A stretch of 64,000 nt of DNA from Coptis chinensis (Eukaryota > Streptophyta > Magnoliopsida > Ranunculales > Ranunculaceae). The notes under the pieces are model-generated. The model did not search any database. It was not told the DNA's origin and saw nothing but the letters and a program-made list of their open reading frames with translations. Below, one piece after another: positions 51,037-62,458 of this stretch. The position numbers and the translations under genes were made by a program. Position 1 is the stretch's first letter; each line of letters starts with the position of its first letter. Location of the stretch: NCBI GenBank assembly GCA_015680905.1, contig JADFTS010000044.1:186001-250000 (forward strand), given 5' to 3'.

Positions 51037-54000
51037 CTATCTTGGTTCTGGAGGAGCCAAGGCTTGTGAGATGATGGGAGACGGTTCCATTGGACTAGGA
51101 GTTACTGCAAGAGCAATCTTCTTTTCTATAGAAGAAAACCGATTGGAACCCCCAAAGCTGTCAATAGACTTCATGTATTCAGATGCATTGTTCTCTATGA
51201 TCAGTGCATCCTCCAGCTCCCTTACAATGTTTGCCATACATGGTCTGTAAGCAGAAAAAGGTTCTATGCACGCCAATGCCACCTCAACCACCCTCCACAT
51301 TGTTTCTGCGTGATACCCAGCCTTTATGTTAGGATCAACAATGTCATCCATTCTTGAATCCCTCACCAGTGGTTTGGCCTGCATGGAGAAAATGAGAGAA
51401 TAAAAAATAACCTACTACATATGTGTTGAGCTAGGGAAAGACAGGACTTCATAGGAAACGTTCAGCTAGAAACTAGATAGACAGATACAAGCAACTTAAC
51501 AGATCTTACTCTTTCTGTTTCGTTTTGATTGAAAACTCACGTTGTTTTCCTTTTTCATGAAGAAGGTTATGTCATGTTAGTGCCAAGAGAAATCTATTAA
51601 CTCAAACTATGAATACCTTCTTTGATAATTGACATAGTTAGCAGTTATGTGGTAAGTATAAAATCTAGTTAGTTGGACCATACCCATTCTACCAAGCTCC
51701 ACTCATTCCGGGGTCTATGTATGTTGAGGGGCTCACGACCACTTATAATTTCCAAAAGCACCACACCAAAGCTGAAAACATCACTTTTGGCAGATAAGTG
51801 CTGGGTGGAATAGTACCTGTGTTGAGGAACAATCAAAATCCTTCACAACTTAACAAGTTGAGATTCTAATTGTGCTTTAAATCAAAGATTATATTTTAGA
51901 TAGAAGTGTACATGGTAAGCTCTTCAGATATAAACCACAAGGAATGAATGTGTCAACTTACTCTGGATCCAAGTATCCAGCTGTGCCTCTTACTTCCAGA
52001 GAAGCACCACTATCCCCTTCTTGAGGGGCATATTTTGAAAAACCAAAGTCTGCTACCTTAGCAGTCATCCTATGATCCAGAAGTATGTTGCTTGATTTTA
52101 CATCCCTATGTATGATACAACGCCCCGCAAACGTGTGCAGATACAATAGTCCTGAAGAATATCAAAATTAAACATCAAGCCTCTCTATCTATTCTAACCA
52201 ATTTTATTTAACTAGTCTTCTTTTTATAGTCTTAAGATGGTCCTATTTGTTACCATTTTTTTTTTCGAGGATGAGCATTTACCATTATATATATTCATTC
52301 TTAAAATGAATTCCTTCATTGTTTTGTTTAAGATTACGCAGTGGTCAGAAAACGAGAAAATAATAGAAAGTGAAAAAAATTCAAAACAGCAGCAAGTGTG
52401 CTTGCCTCGTGCAGCACCAAGTGCGATGGAGAGTCTAGTTGGCCAGTCAAGAACTTTTCTTTTTGCAGCTTCACCTGTAAATAAAACGTGGTGACAATGC
52501 AGAAAGTAGAAATCAATAATCAAGTTAAGATCTGGTGCACTGTCATAGATTCTACGACCTTCTGATTACTTTAGTTCTTAGGCAAATCAGTGTCTAGCTT
52601 TTCAGGAATTTACCATAGAGGCGATCTTGAAGAGATCCATTCGACATGAAGGGGTAGACAAGAATTTGTTGATCACTTTCAGAACAGTATCCAATAAGAG
52701 GAACCAAATTCTCATGCCACATAGCTGACAGAAGGTTTAGCTGTAATACAAAAAAACAAACATGTCACATTCTTGAAGATAATAATGTAATAGACTCACT
52801 TGCTTGAATTCAACCATATGCACTTATGTAGCAGACGAATTAGAACTGTTGGACCTGAATTCATGCAATTTTTCCTATATTCACTAAAAACTTGGTAAGA
52901 ATAAAAGAGATATGTTCTTCTGGTTCTGATAAAAAAAAAATGTTCTTCCGGTCAAGTAGTGATAAACTTAACCATAATAAGATCAAAGATAGACAATCAG
53001 CTGTGGATATGCTTATGATATGATGACAAGATGTCAAAACATGGCTAGCAATCATAGAATTTTTGAATCTACATAAGGGAACTAATTGGAAAGACATATA
53101 CCACAGTCATCAGTTGTAACCAAATCAGAAGCTAAAAACCAAAAGAAGTAAATAAACCTCTAGGTTTAACTTTTGCATGGCATCAAAGCTTAGTCAGAGG
53201 TTTTACAGCAAAAATACAAGATAAGAATAAACATCGCAAAGTGGTGAAATAACTCAACACCATTTGAAGGGGGCTGAAATTGGTGTCCCACCGACACGGG
53301 TAAGTACATTACTGAGTTTACATTCAGTTTCTTCAAAAGAATGTTTCAATCAAATTTTTGGTGTGAATTGTTGAGCTTGTTGCAAAACAAAAATTACACA
53401 ACAATGTGAAATGCACAAACTGTTTTACCTCATTTTCGAATTCACGAGTTCCCTGAGTTGATGTTGCTGACCGAACCTTCACAGCCACTTCGTGACCATC
53501 AGGTAGCGTGCCACGGTAAACAGACCCAAAGCCCCCCTCACCTATCAAGGTTTTATATTTCTTGGTGGCACTTTCAATGCATTCCAGAGTAAAAGCTTGT
53601 ATGGATATTGACTTGAAACCGAAGTCATCCTTGCTGGCTATAGAGAAAACTGCGTCTGCATTTTTCCAGGTGGATTGGTTGGGAGAAGAAAGAAAATACA
53701 AGCCATAGAATAGATGGGAACACGAAACAAAAAGCCCGTAAAAGTGACAAATCTTCATTATGAAAGAACTTTACTGATCACAAAATGTTATTACGAGTAT
53801 TATTTTAGTGTTTATATGAAACTGCTTAGACTTGAAAATACAAAATATCCTGTATTGCACGAATTAGATATTTTTTTTTTTATCTATAAGCCCATAAATC
53901 ACTGTGTAATGTATTTAGTATCTACAAGATCCTAAGTTGCCTTAGCATATTACAGATTCTCAAAATGTTCCATTCTTGTGAACAGGGACGATGATTCAAT

Positions 54001-57000
54001 GTTTCTCATTGCTTCATATACTAAGATCTCATTGTTGAAACATTGATTCAAATCGATGTCCTTGCTCAAGAAAAAAAATCTTTGAACCTTCAAGCTCTCT
54101 GCACCTACTGCTTTTTACTTTAGGATATTAGAGACTTCATTATTCAGAATATGCTAATACATGGACCTTTTTGAGTGTAGGGTGTACTGACAATAATTAG
54201 AAATCAAATCCTGTTTGATAAAATGTTCAAAAATAATACCTCCTAAACATTAAAACAAAATGATAAGGATGAATGATATGTAAACTCACTCTGGGTAATG
54301 TGGTCTTCCCCAACTAATCTCCTCCTCAATACCCTCCGTCTACAAATGCAAATAAAGATGGCTGCAATTGAAACAGTGAACAATAGGGAGCCAGCTGCAA
54401 CACTTCCTATAACAATTTGTTTTGTTGAACGGGAAGGACTTTTGCTATCACGGATTCCAGAACTGAAAGTGGTAGTAGAAAAAAATAAATAGCTAAATAA
54501 GAAAATAAAAAATCATACATGTATGAATTATTAAATACAAACCAAGTACATTGTTTCCGTTTGAATCCTGAAATTAAAAGAATACATACTCTGTTGTAAG
54601 ATTTGACTGTTTTGACAATCTAGAAGGAAGGTCATTTCCCAAGTTGGGGTTGCAACCAAAATCCCTGAAGGGGCACACATATATTCTAAATGAGATTGAG
54701 TTCTGGAACCAAAACTTAATTGGAAAAAATGTATCATAAATGAGGGCGAGAAACAAGCTAGGTCAGAACTTACAATCTTGATAAATATGGAAGAGAGGCA
54801 AGAGATTCTGGAAGTGGCCCAACAAGATCGTTATGACTTACATCCCTGTGGTGTGAAACAAGGTGAAATTAAAACACACTCATAGAGTTTGGTAGTCAAA
54901 CGATGGCAGAAATCGTACCAGGACTTACACATTTCATAATATGCATACCCAAAGTACTACCATTTCATTGATATTAACAAAAAGGGATTCCATTTAATGC
55001 TACACTATAACTAAGTCGGAGAGAACCTACATTATCATCAATAAGGAAGACATAGGAAAGGAGGGGACGGTCCCTGTGAGGTGATTGAAGCTCAGGTTCC
55101 TGCAATAAATACAAGTAGAAGAAAATTGATCAAAACTAGAAGACGAAATAGGGAGAGGGGTGTCAACAAAAATCATACAGGTGCTTCAGATGAGTCAACT
55201 GAGTGATGATGGGAGGAAATGGGCCCTGAAGACCATTGGATGAGAGATCCCTGAAAAGACACAATATTTATTAAACATGTAGATTGCAAATAAGTAAATG
55301 AACGAAGCATTTTCCATGCATCAAACAAAAGACACACACATAGAGAGGTGCTTTGAGCTTACAGATGGGTGATGATGGATGATTGTTGGTCGGTGAGATG
55401 ACATCGGAGACCTGCCCAGGGAAGAGGAAGACATGGGTTGCCAGACCAACCTCGCAATATTTCATTTCCTGGATTGCCCACCAACAACTCATCTCTCAAC
55501 TTCACAATTGCATCAACTGTTTGAATCAACAACAGCACACTAGTTAGCAACTGAAAACACCAGTTGTTTGTGGTGACCAAACTCCAAATCCCAGAAGATT
55601 AAACTACCACATGATAATTAAGAGAGTTACCATCTTGCTGTAGAGTTCCATTGATCCACTTGCGGACTCCTAAGATCTCATATGCATTGCAAATAGGTCC
55701 AAACTCAGCACCGTCTACCTTGATCAAGGACACATTAAGAATCCCATTTGCGTCAACGCCCAATGCAACTTCTCTATAATTTGAGGTGTTGTTGTATAGA
55801 ATGTCGAGACTATCACTTCTCAGTTCTCCATTTACATATATGTTAAACACCCGTTGCCCGACTCCGACCGAGACATTGAGCTCTAGGAAATAGAGGTAAA
55901 TGACATATTGGCTATTGAGTGTGTCAAGGTCATCGTATAACAACTCTAATCGTTCTGCACTGGTCAGAGCAGTCTGTAGCACTTCAAGGGGAATACTTGC
56001 ATTAGCACCATTGACACTAATGTTCACATTAGACATTGGAATAGCATTTTCAGTTTGACTCACATCCATAGTCCAGATTCGGTCCTGCTGATCATATGGA
56101 TACCTGCGATCAAAACAACATGCTAGGCATCAATGCTACATATTCTTTAACTAGGCGAGATATCGTGGAATGTAAATCCAGGGAAGCATACCTGATTGCT
56201 CCTATATAGTTTCCAACATCAACCCTTCTGACCACGTTTAAAACACTAGATTGATCGCTCTTTAAGTAACTCAAATCATTCAAAGGCCTTAATTCAACCT
56301 TGGATAGGTAAGGATTGCCATTTTTTTTCACTAGGCAGAAGCTCATATAGTTATCAGTAGCTCTAAATATACCTTCCACCTCCAATGAATCAACTGAAGA
56401 ATTCACTCGACTTAATGTTGTGGCACTAATGGAAACATCGAATAAGGTATCCGTGGTAGTTTGATGATAATTGCCATGGGCAACTGTACCTCTTATCAGA
56501 TAATTACTATTGCCATGAAAGAATGTACCCCTTACCAGATAGTCATTACTAATAATTGTAGTCAAATTGTAACACCATTTCTGTATAGAACCACTGCTGA
56601 AAATTCGAGCTTGTTTATAGCTAGAGTCGGACGCTGGGATTTGGCATATTCCTTTCTTTTGAAACAAACCGGTATCTGTGATATATCTTAAGCCGGTCTT
56701 TAGATCAGTAAAATCTGATGTAGCGCAGCATTGAATGCTCACAAAACCTGCATGGCAATTGATACTAGTGATATTCTTAACAAATAATTGGCAACATTGT
56801 TCTAAGCACATCCATTTCTTTATATAGACTGTGGGACGGAGAAAAAGATCTAATCTTTCACTGAACCAAGTTGGACTTCATAGATACTTCAAGAAGTAGT
56901 ATTTCTCTACGAATGTGTAAATTAAGACTCAGGGCGGGATTTATTAGTGTGTCAAAGCTTGTGCTCTGGCTTTAACGTACTGTTATTCGTAGTATCAGTA

Positions 57001-57432
57001 TGGATCGCCTTTTATGTGCCTAGAAGCACGTGTTTTGTGTGCATGGTGGATGTTAGGTAATGAAAATTTGGATTATTTTCTCAGATCAGATTGAGGGACA
57101 TATATGCATTGCAAAAGTGATAGATCGAGGAGGCAAAGCTGTGCATCAAAAAAGGCTTTGTTCATTGCCGGATTAAAAGAACCGTATGCCTACATTCATA
57201 TCCAAACCTGGAAATTCTTGGACCTGTAACTGTGTAACCACCCTCCCATGGGGTACGGAAACATATAGTTTATCATATTCATTAATCATCAACAAAGAGG
57301 ACTTCATAGTCCAAAGTCATGCATACCTTCTTCTTGTGCAGTAGTAGATATAGAGTGAGCAAGTAGGACAAAGAGGCAGCAGCATAGCAGACTATATCCT
57401 GTGCCCCTTGTCCAGATTATCAATCCCATCAT
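51037..57432 (-). CDS. SYMRK: Symbiosis receptor-like kinase SYMRK (DMI2/NORK)
   Basis: Plasma-membrane receptor kinase of the common symbiosis pathway, needed for arbuscular mycorrhiza and, in nodulators, root nodules. Fifteen exons, as in Lotus SYMRK: 57432-57327, 56747-56192, 56103-55631, 55516-55363, 55250-55179, 55099-55031, 54845-54774, 54664-54590, 54462-54290, 53655-53429, 52740-52614, 52474-52406, 52151-51962, 51816-51684, 51378-51037; 945 residues. Order: signal peptide ([15 protein letters not shown]), malectin-like domain (exons 2-3), GDPC position (WSGNPC, 402-407), three LRRs on exons 5-7, a membrane helix ([20 protein letters not shown]), and the kinase. The kinase has [62 protein letters not shown] and [19 protein letters not shown]. 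The C-terminus (PPEPR) also matches Lotus. Intron 12 uses a GC donor; exon 10 has two acceptors 6 bp apart. Confidence 0.96.
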
Positions 57433-57440
57433 CCACTCAT
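57429..57440 (-). promoter_or_regulatory. Minimal upstream ORF overlapping the SYMRK start
   Basis: ATG AGT GGA TGA on the minus strand (57440-57429). Its stop codon overlaps the main start ATG at 57432-57430 in another frame. Confidence 0.6.
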
Positions 57441-59667
57441 GTTAAACTGGCGTCGTCCCATCGGAATTCAAATTCATATTCAGAATCAGGCCAACTGACA
57501 CCAACTATCATTCAAACTGGTTTCCTACCATATATTTTTTCCCTTCAAAATTCCCAAAGTTTCAGTAATCACCTTCTGTGATCAATATCTCAAGACTGTA
57601 TGCAGGATCGGTGCAAAGCAACAAAAAAAATGAGGTTGGTTGACTTCCTATGTGGGAATTGCAGAAGCATGGAAGAAAGAAGATATAAACAACTACTCCA
57701 ATTAGAATAAATGTAATTGTACTGTCATTTGTTAATAAATATTAGTATAATCGTTTATGATATTATAAAACATGAGCTAAGCAAATGGTATCGGAACAAC
57801 CATTAAAATTCGTCCCTCTCCTTGTCATTTACTTAGGGAGCAACATCATGGAAAGCTCGGCTGCTAGCTATACCATGGCTTAGGATGTCACTCAGTGGAG
57901 TTCAATTCAACATCCCTACGTACATATCATATTCCTGATGCGGGGCCCTTTCTTCCTACTACAATACTACATATATATTTTATGTGTGCCATATGTCTAA
58001 ATATTTTTTTCCTTATGTAGTTTGGTTGAGCGTATTATTGTCATAGACTCATAACCTTTGCCCGAGTTTGCTTCTTATATACAATTCATTCGGACAATGT
58101 TTGACTCTAAGTTAACTTTTTAAAAACTCATATGTAAAAGTCTTTGTTCTAACAATAAATAAATAAAAGATTATGTAAAAGTCTTTGAACCAAGTTGTTC
58201 AGAAAAACTCTCTGAAACATATTTGGGAGGTTTAAGCAGGTTGTGCTTAAGAGTACAACCTTTTTCTTATAATAATTGCAATAATTGTTCTAAATAGTAA
58301 TTAGAACAGAAAATATTATAATTACTTTCATTTTGCAATTCAATCTCTTTCCTAATAAAATGAGGGAGGAGCCATAGCATGTACTCCATGCCACCAGATG
58401 CCGAGTTGAGATGGTGTCTGCAGACTGCAGCTTGCGTCCCTACTGTGAGTAGCTAAATAAAAGTTAATGGTCCACACTCCACAGCTTGTCTTCCAAGTTA
58501 CACGGCATCCCAATTCAGACGGTAGCAGAAATGTTTGCGATTTGCATATCGCAAACACTGCTCAATCTTCTTTTAGGAATGTGAGAATATGGACATGGGG
58601 ATAAAGGAATACGGCACTGTTGGTGTCTAAGCCAGGCTAGTTTCTGTGCAAATGTGGCAATTCAATATTTGACTGTATAACTGTACTGAAGCACCATTAT
58701 CTTATTTTAACATAATGTTTTCGACATTTTTCCAGTGGAAGGATGTGTTAGAGGCATATAACTGTTTTGGATTTTTGTTGTGCAATTCCTAAAATATTTA
58801 GGGGTGTAATTTACATATTCGACTTAGACGTAGGTTCTGCATTGTTACCACTAAAAAAACTATATCAGTTGTTTATGTTTGCTACTTTAATCATGATGAT
58901 ACAGTATAATCTAGTGTTTAGCAATTAGTTACACTTGAGAATGGCAAGTGACTTTAGATACCATGGTTATTCGTTGTGGAGAGAGCTAAATATATGACTT
59001 GCAAACGTTTGGACTTTGGATTGAGAAATCGACATTCTGACACACTCATGACTCATATCTATCCTTGTGCCTCCTTATCCTAGCAATGCACCTTCCAATC
59101 CCAGCAACTCTAGGAACTAAGCTGGATTCAATATGATAAAATTCTTAAAAACAAAACACGCCTCTCAACATACTAATATGTAACAATAAGCATGTTTTAC
59201 GCCAATGCAGTGCAACGTTGCGACTATAATTACGGATAGGAATTGCGTAAGCATTTTCTTCCAATATGGGTACGAAAAAATGTGAACTGAATTCTCAACA
59301 ATGGAAGCATAAATACAGAACAGACCCCTGGGAGAAGCAGTTTATCAAACTGAAACAACTCTAAGAATTTAAAAACAAGATGTCATCTTGTTAAGAACGA
59401 AATTATCATTCATCAAGCAGAAGGCGACTGGATAATGTAAATCTGTTATAGAAGAGAAAGTATACAAACTTCTTTTGGAGACATGAAGTGCACTCGTACT
59501 AAAACTTGTTAAAATTGAGCTGTAACTTTCTGGACATGACAAAAAAGTATTATATAGGTATAATTCCGAAAGCTAATTCCACCAGTCGTGGTGGAAGTTG
59601 AAAGAACAAAACTGATGGTACGTTACTCTCCACCCGTCCAAAACCTCATTCAAACCCGTACTCCAAC
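57433..59667. other. Intergenic: SYMRK promoter and PPR 3' flank
   Basis: AT-rich. At 57786-57797 ATGGTATCGGAA resembles a decayed Copia primer-binding site, but no LTR could be outlined. No gene was recognised. Confidence 0.5.
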
Positions 59668-61377
59668 TTACATTTTAACTGCCACATTCTGTGCCGAGCT
59701 CTTCCTAATAGCACCTCTTACACATAATTCATTCAGTAACTCCAGTGCCTCTTTTGCCAGACCTTCGTGGGCTACACCTTCAACAAGGATGGTGTAAGTA
59801 GATTCTGTGGGTTTACAACCCTTAGATACCATGTATTCCAAAAAGTCAATAGCACGGTCGGTCTGACGAGCTTTGCAAAGCCCTAAGATGATGGAATTGA
59901 ATGTGATTGCATTAGGTCTGATACGCAGTCGCTCCAATTCATAAAAGAACTTCATAGCTTCTTGAACCTTACCTTCTCTGCTTAGCCCGGCCACTAGGGA
60001 TGAATAAGTTATTATATCTGGTTGGAGGCCCTTTGCCAGCATTTCACCTAGAAGCTTTACAGCATGTTCTGTATTCCCCACCTTTGCAAGTCCATCAATA
60101 ACTGTGTTGTAAGTGATCAGCACTGGAGAGCAACCTTTACTGCCTAGCTGGTTAAGTAGCTCAACTGCAATATCAACCTTCCCGTCCTTGCACAAAGCAG
60201 TCAGCAACGTGTTGTAGGTCACGATATCTGGATAGCACCCTCTTGACACCATTACATCCAAGTACTGGATTGCCCTGTCCATTTTTTTCTCTTTACAAAA
60301 TCCATGAAGCAATGGGTTGTAACTTAAGGAATTGGGAATGCATCCATGCTTTGGCATTTTTTCCAAGATATCAATGGCACGACCCAATAAGCCTTTCCTG
60401 CACAAGAAATTTATTAAGATATTGAATGTAACAACACTAGGTGAACAACCTTTGCGCACCATATCAGCTAGAAGTTTCTCTGCATCCATCCACCTTCCTG
60501 TGCTACACATGCTACGAAGAATAATATTGTGAGTTATCACATTGGGTTGGCACCCGTAAGACAGCATGTTATTCAGAAATTTGATCGCTTCATCCAATCT
60601 TCCTTCCTTGCAGATTCCATTAATAAGAACATTATAAGTAACCACATCAGGCTTACATCCCTTATTTCTCATTTCATCCAAAAGCTTCATCGCCTGGCCA
60701 ACTCCACTCTCTTTACAAGTGGCTTCGATCAAAATGGTATACGTAAAAACATCAGGATAACACTCACGCTTCAACTGATGATCGAGAACCTTCATTGCTT
60801 GTTTTAGCTTCCCAGAATCACATAAGCTACGCAAGATTGTATTGTAGGTAACAACATCAGGGGCAACGCTCATCCTGTCCAAGAGCTGCAGAGCATTGTC
60901 AATTTCACCCGACTTGCAGTAACCACTGATCAAGACATTGTACGTTATAACATCTGGAACAGCTCCGGATTGTTCAAGAATCTCCAAAACCTTAGTAGCC
61001 TTCTGAGTCTTGCCAATCTTACAAAAGCCTCTAATTAAACTGGTACACGGGATTATATCTGGAGTATCTCCATGATAAACCAATCCCTCGAGATAGTTGA
61101 AACCTTCCTCTAGTTCCCCATTTCTAACTAAACGGCGCAGATGATTGTTACTCTGGAATTCTTCAAAACCGCGGGAAGAGTTGAGCGGGGCAGAAGGTTG
61201 GGTTTTGGACGAACTAACAGTGGAAACGGCTGAAACCAGGTTAGACCTTTTGTTGGGTTTTGGGTTTACCATTGACAGAACACAGCAACCAATACTGTGA
61301 TTATCTGTGGCGTCTCTTCTACTGGTTATGGAATTAAATGAGGAATAGGCTTGTTTTGCTGACATTAAAGAACTCAT
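59668..61377 (-). CDS. P-class pentatricopeptide repeat protein (At1g09900 type)
   Basis: Single-exon organellar RNA-binding protein, 569 residues. The first 60 or so residues are rich in Ser, Arg and Lys with few acids, as in a transit peptide for plastid or mitochondrion. Thirteen consecutive PPR motifs follow, nearly all 35 residues long, from about residue 108 to 560 (pattern DVVTYNxLI...CKxGxxxxAxxLLxxMxxKGCxP). There is no E or DYW extension, so it belongs to the P class, which usually stabilises, processes or activates translation of specific organelle transcripts. It resembles Arabidopsis At1g09900, whose target I do not know. The start Met at 61377 is the first in frame and gives the transit peptide; a Met four codons on is an alternative. 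Confidence 0.93.
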   Translation of the reverse strand: MSSLMSAKQAYSSFNSITSRRDATDNHSIGCCVLSMVNPKPNKRSNLVSAVSTVSSSKTQPSAPLNSSRGFEEFQSNNHLRRLVRNGELEEGFNYLEGLVYHGDTPDIIPCTSLIRGFCKIGKTQKATKVLEILEQSGAVPDVITYNVLISGYCKSGEIDNALQLLDRMSVAPDVVTYNTILRSLCDSGKLKQAMKVLDHQLKRECYPDVFTYTILIEATCKESGVGQAMKLLDEMRNKGCKPDVVTYNVLINGICKEGRLDEAIKFLNNMLSYGCQPNVITHNIILRSMCSTGRWMDAEKLLADMVRKGCSPSVVTFNILINFLCRKGLLGRAIDILEKMPKHGCIPNSLSYNPLLHGFCKEKKMDRAIQYLDVMVSRGCYPDIVTYNTLLTALCKDGKVDIAVELLNQLGSKGCSPVLITYNTVIDGLAKVGNTEHAVKLLGEMLAKGLQPDIITYSSLVAGLSREGKVQEAMKFFYELERLRIRPNAITFNSIILGLCKARQTDRAIDFLEYMVSKGCKPTESTYTILVEGVAHEGLAKEALELLNELCVRGAIRKSSAQNVAVKM

Positions 61378-62458
61378 CTTTTCTTCACAAAAATCAAACC
61401 AATAGCATGGTTACAAGAAATGTTTGTAAAAAGAGAGTAACAGTATCAAAAGTGAAGAGATAATAGTAGGAATTGAGAAAGAGAGAGCTTAACAAGTTCA
61501 TAAATATAAAAAAGTTACCTCATTTCTTATCCATTCTTTTTTCTTAGGGCGTGAAATCGACAGAGCTTCACTTTTATACCAAAATATCGATCTCATTTCT
61601 GATATTTATACCAAAATGTTCAGGGACAAGTTTACTGTGTTGCAAGAAAACAAAAATAAACATTTGATCGAATTTCAGCTGGTGGTCACGCGTGCAACGA
61701 TCTTAATGGTTCGTTATTACCATTCTCTGCTCAATAACTCATGAATGCTGCTTTCCTCATCGGACTCATTCACCGATGTTAATAATGTTCCTCTGTTGAG
61801 AGCATTCCCAATGCAAGTCACTCTTATTCACGTCCACATAATTCACGTCCACGTCAGTTCTATTTTTCCTATTTTCCATCGTTTTGGTGAAAAGCAAGAT
61901 AAAACTGCACAATGCAAATGTGAAAATTGAAAAAACACGTGAGATAGAATGAAACATCCCGTCTGAAGAAAAAAAAAAAAAAAAACCGAAAAAAATTCGA
62001 AAAAACACGCGAGTCCATTCGAAAAAAAAACCCGAAAAATTAAAAAAAAAAACACACGAGACGGAATAAAACATTCCATCCGAAGTTCCCAACTCAGCTA
62101 CTATCTCGGTTGAAAGTTTCATTCTCGTTTTGGCTTGAAAAAATAATTACCTTGATATTCACCTTTGCATTGGGCAAAAAATTTTATCAATTTCGAGGTG
62201 AATATTGTCACATCCCTTGATATTTGCATTGGGAATGCTCTGATAGTTACATTGTTTGTTGGAATTAACATCAGTACCCGTGAGTCACATGTGAATAAGC
62301 TTTCGGTAATGAATGAAACATACATAGGAAAAGTGTTAATAATAAGCTTTCGAATAATAATTCAATGCATTCTCCCTTTTCCTCTCCCTCCACAAAGACC
62401 AGAAATTCTACACCTTTCTCCTCTCACGAGTTATTATTCCTTCCCTACTTTCAAAGCA
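61378..62458. other. Intergenic between divergent PPR and rhamnogalacturonan lyase genes
   Basis: Shared upstream region of two divergent genes. It contains a 441-bp MITE-like element at 61800-62240 that brings A-rich tracts. Confidence 0.6.
61800..62240. mobile_element. MITE with 17-bp perfect terminal inverted repeats
   Basis: Left end GAGCATTCCCAATGCAA (61800-61816) and right end TTGCATTGGGAATGCTC (62224-62240) are exact reverse complements. TGA flanks both sides (61797-61799 and 62241-62243) as a 3-bp target duplication, as in PIF/Harbinger-type MITEs. There is no coding capacity, and the inside is A-rich. Confidence 0.85.

Noticed and set aside
57700..57800. Possible second Copia LTR end with PBS-like ATGGTATCGGAA
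   Set aside because: No LTR start, partner LTR or coding debris could be found nearby.
61766..62122. Minus-strand ORF of 118 codons rich in Phe
   Set aside because: It lies wholly inside the MITE and reads its poly-A tracts as Phe/Lys codons.
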